Shown: positions 59,246-64,000 of the stretch, piece by piece
Numbering within the stretch: the stretch's first letter is position 1
Layout of the letters: each line of letters opens with the position of its first letter
DNA from: Candidatus Eiseniibacteriota bacterium
GTDB taxonomy: Bacteria; Eisenbacteria; RBG-16-71-46
Length of the DNA stretch: 64,000 nucleotides
NCBI GenBank assembly: GCA_016710095.1
Contig: JADJLL010000007.1
Coordinates: 124,001-188,000 of the forward strand
Reading direction: 5' to 3'
The notes under the pieces: generated by a model
Databases searched by the model: none
What the model saw: the letters and a program-made list of their open reading frames with translations, nothing else
Told to the model about the DNA's origin: nothing
Made by a program: the position numbers and the translations under genes

Positions 59246-59584
59246 TCACTCTCCCGCGGCGCGCCTTCCCACCCACCAGCCCCCGAGTACGAGCACGGCG
59301 AACGCGATCAGCGTGACCAGCGTGCCGGTGCCTCCCGGAGGGGACGACCGGGTTTCGAGTGCCGGGCGCCCGAACCAGTACGCCATCGCGACGACGGCGA
59401 GCATGCTCTGCCAGCGTCGGCCGAGGACGGCCATCCATGCCCCGCTGGCGACGGCCGCGAGCAACGCGGCGAGTGCGACGGGGAACGGCAGTGCGACGAA
59501 GCTTCCCGCGACCAGCGTGAGCCACCCGGCCGCGAGCAGCACCAGCGCCGCGCGTGGCGCGGCGGGCGCGGCGGCCGCGCTCAC
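59246..59584 (-). CDS. Small multi-pass membrane protein, unknown
   Basis: A 112-residue hydrophobic protein with three or four membrane segments (AALVLLAAGWLTLVAG, VALAALLAAVASGAW, MLAVVAMAYWF, LVTLIAFAVLVLGGWWV). GTG 59584 overlaps the nadK stop (GTGA), so it is translated with nadK. No family is recognised. It could be a small helper for the dxs/nadK operon or merely carried by it. Confidence 0.65.
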   Translation of the reverse strand: MSAAAAPAAPRAALVLLAAGWLTLVAGSFVALPFPVALAALLAAVASGAWMAVLGRRWQSMLAVVAMAYWFGRPALETRSSPPGGTGTLVTLIAFAVLVLGGWWVGRRAAGE

Positions 59585-60462
59585 AAGCTCCTCCGCTCAC
59601 TCCCCTGCCAACCGAGCTTGGACTGCAGCGCGAACAGGAATGGCCGGCCCGGGTTCTCGAACACGCGCACGGTCTTCTTCGCGAGCTGGATGTCGACTTC
59701 GTCATCCTTCGCGAGCTCGATCGGCTCCTGTCCGTCGAGCACGAGCAACGCGGGGCCGGGGCTGATCACGCGCGTGCTGAGCACCGTGCCGGGCCCGAGC
59801 ACGAGCGAGCGGCTGCCGAGCGCGTGCGCACATGCGGGCGTCACGATCATCGCGTGCATGTGCGGCGCGACCATCGGTCCGCCGGCCGAGAGCGTGTAGG
59901 CGGTCGAGCCGCTCGAGCTGGACGCGATGAGTCCGTCCGCCACGAGATGCCCGAGGTCCTGTCCGAGCGCGCTCACGCGCAGGTGGATCGCGGCGTAGCT
60001 CACGGCGCTGCGCACGACGGCGTCGTTGAGCGCGAAGCCCACCGCGCGGTCGCGGCCGCCGCGCGCACGGCGGATGCGCGTCTCGAGTCCCGAGCGAATG
60101 CCGACGGGCCAGCGCTTCGCGAGCGCGGCGTCCACCGCTTCGTCGAGTTCGTCCTCTTCCGCCGCGGCGAGGAACCCGAGCCCGCCGAGGTTCACGGGCA
60201 GCAGCACGCCGCGCCTGCCGGCGATCGCGCGGCCCGCGGTCAGCACGGTGCCGTCACCGCCGAGCGAGATCATCACGTCGCACCACGAGCCGAGCTTGTC
60301 GAACGGCTCGCCGGCGCGGTTCATCGCCGCGGCGAGATCGCGGTCGAGCCGCACTTCGCAGCCGCGGCGCGCGAGCTTCTGCACGAGGCGCGACGCCGCG
60401 CGACGCACGGCCACGCGGCGCGTGTGACCGACGATCGCGATCCGGCGTGGTTTGGTCTTCAT
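59581..60462 (-). CDS. nadK: NAD kinase
   Basis: A 293-residue enzyme that phosphorylates NAD to NADP using ATP or polyphosphate. The GGDGT motif (SLGGDGTVL) supplies the catalytic Asp. LPVNLGGLGF and SSGSTAYTLSAGG are family motifs. ATG 60462 overlaps the dxs stop (ATGA), and the gene reads on into a small membrane protein. NADP supply next to dxs, whose pathway uses NADPH at the DXR step, makes metabolic sense. Confidence 0.95.
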   Translation of the reverse strand: MKTKPRRIAIVGHTRRVAVRRAASRLVQKLARRGCEVRLDRDLAAAMNRAGEPFDKLGSWCDVMISLGGDGTVLTAGRAIAGRRGVLLPVNLGGLGFLAAAEEDELDEAVDAALAKRWPVGIRSGLETRIRRARGGRDRAVGFALNDAVVRSAVSYAAIHLRVSALGQDLGHLVADGLIASSSSGSTAYTLSAGGPMVAPHMHAMIVTPACAHALGSRSLVLGPGTVLSTRVISPGPALLVLDGQEPIELAKDDEVDIQLAKKTVRVFENPGRPFLFALQSKLGWQGSERRSL

Positions 60463-62351
60463 GACCAGTGCGGCTGGTGCGAGCGGGTCCAGTCGAGCAC
60501 GTTGCGGTGGATGCCGTCGGCGTCGAGCCCGGCGATCTGGAGCAGTTCCTCGCGCTTGCCGTGGAGCATGAAGTCGGTCGGCAGCGCGATCCGGTGCAGC
60601 GGCACGTGGTTCAGGCCCATGCGGTCGAGCGCTTCGCTCACGGCGCTGCCGAACCCGCCCATGGGCACGTTCTCCTCGATCGTCACGATGCGGCCCACGC
60701 TGCGCGCGAGCCCGTCGAGCATCTTCTCGTCGAGCGGCGCGACGAAGCGCGCGTTCACGACCGTCGCCGAGATCCCGTCGGCCGCGAGCTTCTCGGCCGC
60801 GGCGAGCGCGGGTTCGACCATCGTGCCGAGCGCGAAGATCGCGACGTCGCCGCCGGCGCGCAGCTGTTCGGCCACGCCGATCTCGAGCAGCCGCGGCTCG
60901 CGCTCCGAGAGCGCGTCCTCGGGAATCGGCGAGCGCGGATAGCGCACGGCGATCGGGCGGTTGCCCGGCCAGTGCGTCGCGGTCCACATCATGTCGCGCA
61001 GCTCTTCCCCGTTGCGCGGCTGCATCACCACGGTGCCGGGGATCATGCGCAGGTAGCCGAGGTCGAAGCAGCCGTGCTGCGGCGCGCCGTCGTCGCCCAC
61101 GAGTCCGGCGCGGTCGAGGCACAGCATGATCTTCAGATCCTGCACGGCGGCGTCGTGGATGATCTGGTCGAAGCCGCGCTGCAGGAACGTCGAGTAGATG
61201 GTGGTGATCGGCAGCAGTCCTTCGGCGGCGAGGCCGCACGAGAACGTCACCGCGTGCTCCTCCGCCATGCCGACGTCGAAGAAGCGGTCGGGGAACTGCT
61301 TCGCGAACTTGGTCAGTCCGGTGTTGTCCGTCATCGCGGCCGTGACCGCGACGGCGTGCGGCATGCGCTCGCCGATGTACGCGGCCATGTCGCCGAACAC
61401 GTGCGAGTACGTCCTGCGCGAGCCCTTCGAGGCGATGCCCGAGTCGGGATCGAACACGCCGACGCCGTGGAAGCCGGTGCGGTCGCCTTCGGCCGGCAGG
61501 TAGCCCTTGCCCTTGCGCGTCACGACGTGGAGCAGCACGGGGCCTTCGAAGCGCTTGAGGTCCTGGAGCGTCTCGACGAGCACGTCGTAGTCGTGACCGT
61601 CGATGGGCCCGAAGTACTTCAGGCCGAGTTCCTCGAACAGGATCGTGGGCGCCACCATGTTGTGGAGGCCTTCCTTGATCCGGCTCGCGCCCTGCTGCGC
61701 GCGCAGGCTCTTCGGCAGCTTGCCGAGCATCTCCCACACGTCGTGCTCGAAGCGCCGGTAGATGCGGCTCGTCGTGAGCTTCGTGAGGTAGCGGTGGATC
61801 GCGCCGATGTTCGGCGAAATGCTCATCTCGTTGTCGTTGAGGATCAGGATGAGCTTCTTCTTGAGCTCGCCCGCGTTGTTGAGACCCTCGAACGCCATGC
61901 CGCCCGTGAAGGCGCCGTCACCGATGACCGCGATCACGTTGTGGTTCTCGCCGCGCAGGTCGCGCGCCGCGGCGAAGCCGAGCGCCGCCGCGATGGACGT
62001 GCTGCCGTGGCTCGTGCCGAAGTGGTCGTGCGCGCTCTCGGCGCGCCGCGGATAACCGGCGATGCCGTTCAGCTGGCGCAGCGTGTGGAATCGTTCGTAG
62101 CGCCCGGTGAGCAGCTTGTGCGGATACGACTGGTGACCGACGTCCCAGATGATCTTGTCGACCGGCGAGTCGAAGACCTTGTGCAGCGCCAGCGACAGCT
62201 CGACCACGCCGAGATTGGGCGCGAGGTGGCCGGCGTTGCGCGCGACGGTCTGGATGATCACGTGGCGGATCTCGGCGGCGAGCGCGTCGACTTCCGCGCG
62301 CGGCAGCGCCTTGAGATCGGCCGGGGACTGGATGCGTTCGAGGATGCTCAT
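60459..62351 (-). CDS. dxs: 1-deoxy-D-xylulose-5-phosphate synthase
   Basis: A 630-residue thiamine-diphosphate enzyme, the first step of the MEP isoprenoid pathway. ThDP binding is VIGDGAFTGGMAFEGLNNAG (GDG...NN). The pyrimidine domain holds DVGMAEEHAVTFSCGLA, with the catalytic Glu. GDDGAPQHG and the C-terminal domain complete it. ATG 62351 overlaps the stop of the DUF212 gene, and the stop overlaps nadK, so four genes read as one unit (DUF212, dxs, nadK, small membrane protein). Confidence 0.97.
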   Translation of the reverse strand: MSILERIQSPADLKALPRAEVDALAAEIRHVIIQTVARNAGHLAPNLGVVELSLALHKVFDSPVDKIIWDVGHQSYPHKLLTGRYERFHTLRQLNGIAGYPRRAESAHDHFGTSHGSTSIAAALGFAAARDLRGENHNVIAVIGDGAFTGGMAFEGLNNAGELKKKLILILNDNEMSISPNIGAIHRYLTKLTTSRIYRRFEHDVWEMLGKLPKSLRAQQGASRIKEGLHNMVAPTILFEELGLKYFGPIDGHDYDVLVETLQDLKRFEGPVLLHVVTRKGKGYLPAEGDRTGFHGVGVFDPDSGIASKGSRRTYSHVFGDMAAYIGERMPHAVAVTAAMTDNTGLTKFAKQFPDRFFDVGMAEEHAVTFSCGLAAEGLLPITTIYSTFLQRGFDQIIHDAAVQDLKIMLCLDRAGLVGDDGAPQHGCFDLGYLRMIPGTVVMQPRNGEELRDMMWTATHWPGNRPIAVRYPRSPIPEDALSEREPRLLEIGVAEQLRAGGDVAIFALGTMVEPALAAAEKLAADGISATVVNARFVAPLDEKMLDGLARSVGRIVTIEENVPMGGFGSAVSEALDRMGLNHVPLHRIALPTDFMLHGKREELLQIAGLDADGIHRNVLDWTRSHQPHWS

Positions 62352-62779
62352 AGCGGGTGGACTCGATTCCAGAGGAGGGCGCTGGCGACGCCGATCAGTC
62401 CTCCGATCAGCACTTCGAACGGAGTGTGCCCCAACAGCTCCATGAGCTTCTGCGTGTCGTCGTGGGGCGAACGGAAGTGCGTCTCGATGAGGCGGTTCAG
62501 CACCATGGCCTGCTTGCCGGCCGCCCGCCGGAGACCGGCGGCATCGTACATGACGATCAGGCTGAAATAGAGGGTCACGCCGAAGAGCGCGGAGGTGAAT
62601 CCCTCCTGCAGCCCGATGGCCATGCTGAGGGCGGCGACCGAGGCCGAGTGCGAACTGGGCATGCCGCCCGTTTCGACGAAGCGCCTCAAGTTGAGTCGCC
62701 CCGACCGGGCCCATGTCGAGAAACCCTTGTAGCCCTGCACCGTCAGCCCGACGAGTGCGGCGATCCAGAACGGTTCCGT
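62348..62779 (-). CDS. DUF212 / YuiD-type divergent PAP2 membrane protein
   Basis: A 143-residue membrane protein of the divergent PAP2 (DUF212) family. The signature GGMPSSHSASVAALSMAIG is the acid-phosphatase motif, with the following VMYDAAGLRRAAGKQA. About four membrane segments; the partial phosphatase His/Arg set suggests a lipid-phosphate role, unproven. No ATG/GTG/TTG lies close to the domain start. ACG at 62779 has a perfect AGGAGG at 62790-62785 and 5-nt spacing, giving TEPFWIAALVGLTVQG. ACG start or an ATG-to-ACG change are both possible. A TTG about 31 codons upstream is an alternative without SD. Confidence 0.75.
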   Translation of the reverse strand, partial: TEPFWIAALVGLTVQGYKGFSTWARSGRLNLRRFVETGGMPSSHSASVAALSMAIGLQEGFTSALFGVTLYFSLIVMYDAAGLRRAAGKQAMVLNRLIETHFRSPHDDTQKLMELLGHTPFEVLIGGLIGVASALLWNRVHPL

Positions 62780-62886
62780 ACGCTCCTCCTGGCCATCCTT
62801 GGAAGCGGGCCGGGTGCCCGAGGGCCCCGGGTGAAAGCTGGCGCGGGCGAATGTGGCGAGGAGCGAAAGTGTTGTCAATGCGCCTT

Positions 62887-62902
62887 GGGCATGAAAATGC
62901 CC
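62887..62902. other. GNRA-capped hairpin in divergent upstream region
   Basis: GGGCAT (62887-62892) pairs with ATGCCC (62897-62902) across a GAAA tetraloop, followed by TTTCGTTT. It lies 115 nt upstream of the secreted protease-type gene, between two divergent genes. It could be a short RNA hairpin or weak terminator in the leader. Confidence 0.4.
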
Positions 62903-63016
62903 TTTCGTTTGCCTGACAAGTACGGGACACTGCCGAAAGTCACATCTCGCCCGACCGACCGCGTCTTCCCCGAGTCGCGGCCGGCCCTCACTTCTTTGGA
63001 TTGGGAGAACCTTGCC

Positions 63017-64000
63017 ATGCCGCACTCCCCCCTCCACCGTGGGCTGACGTCGCTCTTCGCGACGCTCGTGGCCGCGGTGACGCTCTCCAGCGTCGCGCAG
63101 GCGACACACGCGCCGACGCGCTCGCCCGAGGCTTCGCAGCTTCGTGCGCTCGGCGCTCCGGAACGCGACGCCGAGTCGTTCTCGGTCGTCACGATGAACG
63201 CGGGCGTCCAGCGCCAGTACGGGCTCGACTCCGGCGTCCTTCGCCGCATGTGGCTTCGTGATCCGAAGCAGCAGGTGGCCTCGAACCAGCCGGCGCGCAC
63301 GATCGCCGAGGCGTTCGTGCAGGCGCACGCGGCCGAGCTCGGTCTCGGCGCGACGTACGCGCAGCAGATCGAGCTTCGCTACGAGAAGCCCAGCCCGTCG
63401 GGCACGCACTTCCGCTGGGACCAGGTCGTCGACGGCGTGAAGGTCTACCGCAGCGAACTGGTCGTGAAGGTCTCTCCCAAGGGGTAGGTCACTTCGGTGC
63501 AGAACAATCTGCGCCCGAACGTGAAGATCGACGTCACGCCCTCGCTCTCGAAGTCCGCGGCCCTCACGGCGGCGAAGAACTTCGTGAAGCCCACGGGCAA
63601 GGCGCTCGCCGACGCGGTCGCGGAACTCGCGATCGTCGACTCGCGCACCGGTCCGCGTCTCGCCTACATCGTGGACATGCCGGTCGAAGCCCCGATGGGC
63701 GACTGGCGCGTCTTCGTCGACGCGAAGTCCGGCGTGATCTTCGGCAGCGAAGACCGCATGACGTACGCCACCGGAACGGGCCGCGTGTTCGATCCGGATC
63801 CGCGCTCGAAGATGGGCGACAGCACGTACGTGGACGCCGCCGATGCCGACACCGCGGTGCCCTTCCCGGGCGCGTACGACATCGTCACGCTGCAGGGCCT
63901 CACGCTCTCGGCCGGCACGTACTCGCTGAGCGGCCCGTACGCGCAGCTCATCGACGACGAGTCGCCGACGTTTGCGCCCGTCACGGCCACGCACCCCGAC
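63017..64000 (+). pseudogene. Secreted thermolysin/fungalysin-type precursor (FTP/PepSY propeptide), in-frame TAG, runs off the right edge
   Basis: ATG 63017 (GGGAGAA upstream) starts a signal peptide (HRGLTSLFATLVAAVTLSSVAQA). The propeptide matches the FTP domain (FRWDQVVDGVKVYRSELVVKV) and continues as a PepSY-like domain (ALTAAKNFVKPTG; LAYIVDMPVEAPMGDWRVFVD). TAG 63485-63487 interrupts VSPKG|VTSVQNNLRPNV with no frame change, where GAG (Glu) or CAG would be expected. The rest reads open for 171 codons to 64000. The zinc catalytic domain would lie beyond the window. A nonsense change, sequencing error or readthrough cannot be told apart. Confidence 0.7.

Noticed and set aside
62887..62902. 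c-di-GMP riboswitch in the leader of the protease-type gene
   Set aside because: Only a single GNRA-capped stem; the other conserved stems are not visible.
63485..63487. TAG as a generally recoded codon
   Set aside because: TAG is a normal stop for at least topA (8085-8087), so global recoding is unlikely.

Overview
This window is one continuous block of very GC-rich bacterial DNA (roughly 70% by eye), densely packed with overlapping genes. It suggests a Gram-negative (diderm) member of the FCB group. 'Candidatus Eisenbacteria' or a close relative is my best guess. That rests on three kinds of gene: outer-membrane and LPS-transport genes (LptE-like protein, barrel proteins), large secreted proteins ending in a FlgD/Por-sorting-like domain, and a metallopeptidase/TolB-propeller/barrel fusion. 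No rRNA or marker-gene phylogeny is possible here, so the assignment is inference. There is no sign of phage, insertion sequence, plasmid or CRISPR.

Layout. 0-2.1 kb: tail of a hybrid sensor kinase, a TPR protein and a cold-shock protein with a strong terminator. 2.2-10.8 kb: secA, smg-like gene, topA, a xerC/D recombinase (frameshifted), a lipoprotein and dapF, nearly all overlapping. 10.8-17.3 kb: a secreted protein on the minus strand, then dapA-dapB and a large outer-membrane fusion protein. 17.3-19.3 kb (minus): lipoprotein, small exported protein, rpsT. 19.5-23 kb: uvrC, a second xer gene, a small outer-membrane protein. 23-27.5 kb: an overlapping trio of MBL/beta-CASP nuclease (frameshifted), SNF2/RapA-type helicase and an unknown zinc-ribbon protein, the best candidate here for an undescribed functional unit. 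27.7-30.7 kb: YfgM-like protein and a GH57 glucan enzyme (frameshifted). 30.6-41.1 kb (minus): aldehyde dehydrogenase, SPL-like radical SAM protein, leuS, holA, lptE-like gene and an NtrC/NtrB-type pair.

41.2-44.2 kb (minus): aminotransferase, hexapeptide acyltransferase and Gfo/Idh oxidoreductase, the set that makes a 2,3-diamino sugar nucleotide for surface glycans. 44.3-46.5 kb: GGDEF protein, UbiE/MenG methyltransferase, tRNA-Arg(CCG). 46.5-55.6 kb: a heavily disrupted VOC dioxygenase gene, then (transcribed leftward) recN-trpE-trpG-trpD-RDD protein-trpC/F-trpB; trpA is not present. 55.7-59.1 kb: a large secreted esterase-like protein in at least five frames. 59.2-62.8 kb: small membrane protein, nadK, dxs, DUF212 protein. 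63.0-64.0 kb: start of a secreted metalloprotease-type precursor with an in-frame TAG.

How the genes work together. The leftward and rightward operons are mostly housekeeping: protein export, DNA topology and repair, diaminopimelate/lysine, tryptophan and isoprenoid synthesis. Four-base ATGA/GTGA overlaps are very common and imply translational coupling. A striking feature is the number of single-base frameshifts inside otherwise well-conserved genes, concentrated at 45-59 kb. Their pattern (several next to short G/C runs, some compensating) fits uncorrected sequencing or assembly error at least as well as real gene decay, and should be settled before any broken gene is interpreted biologically.
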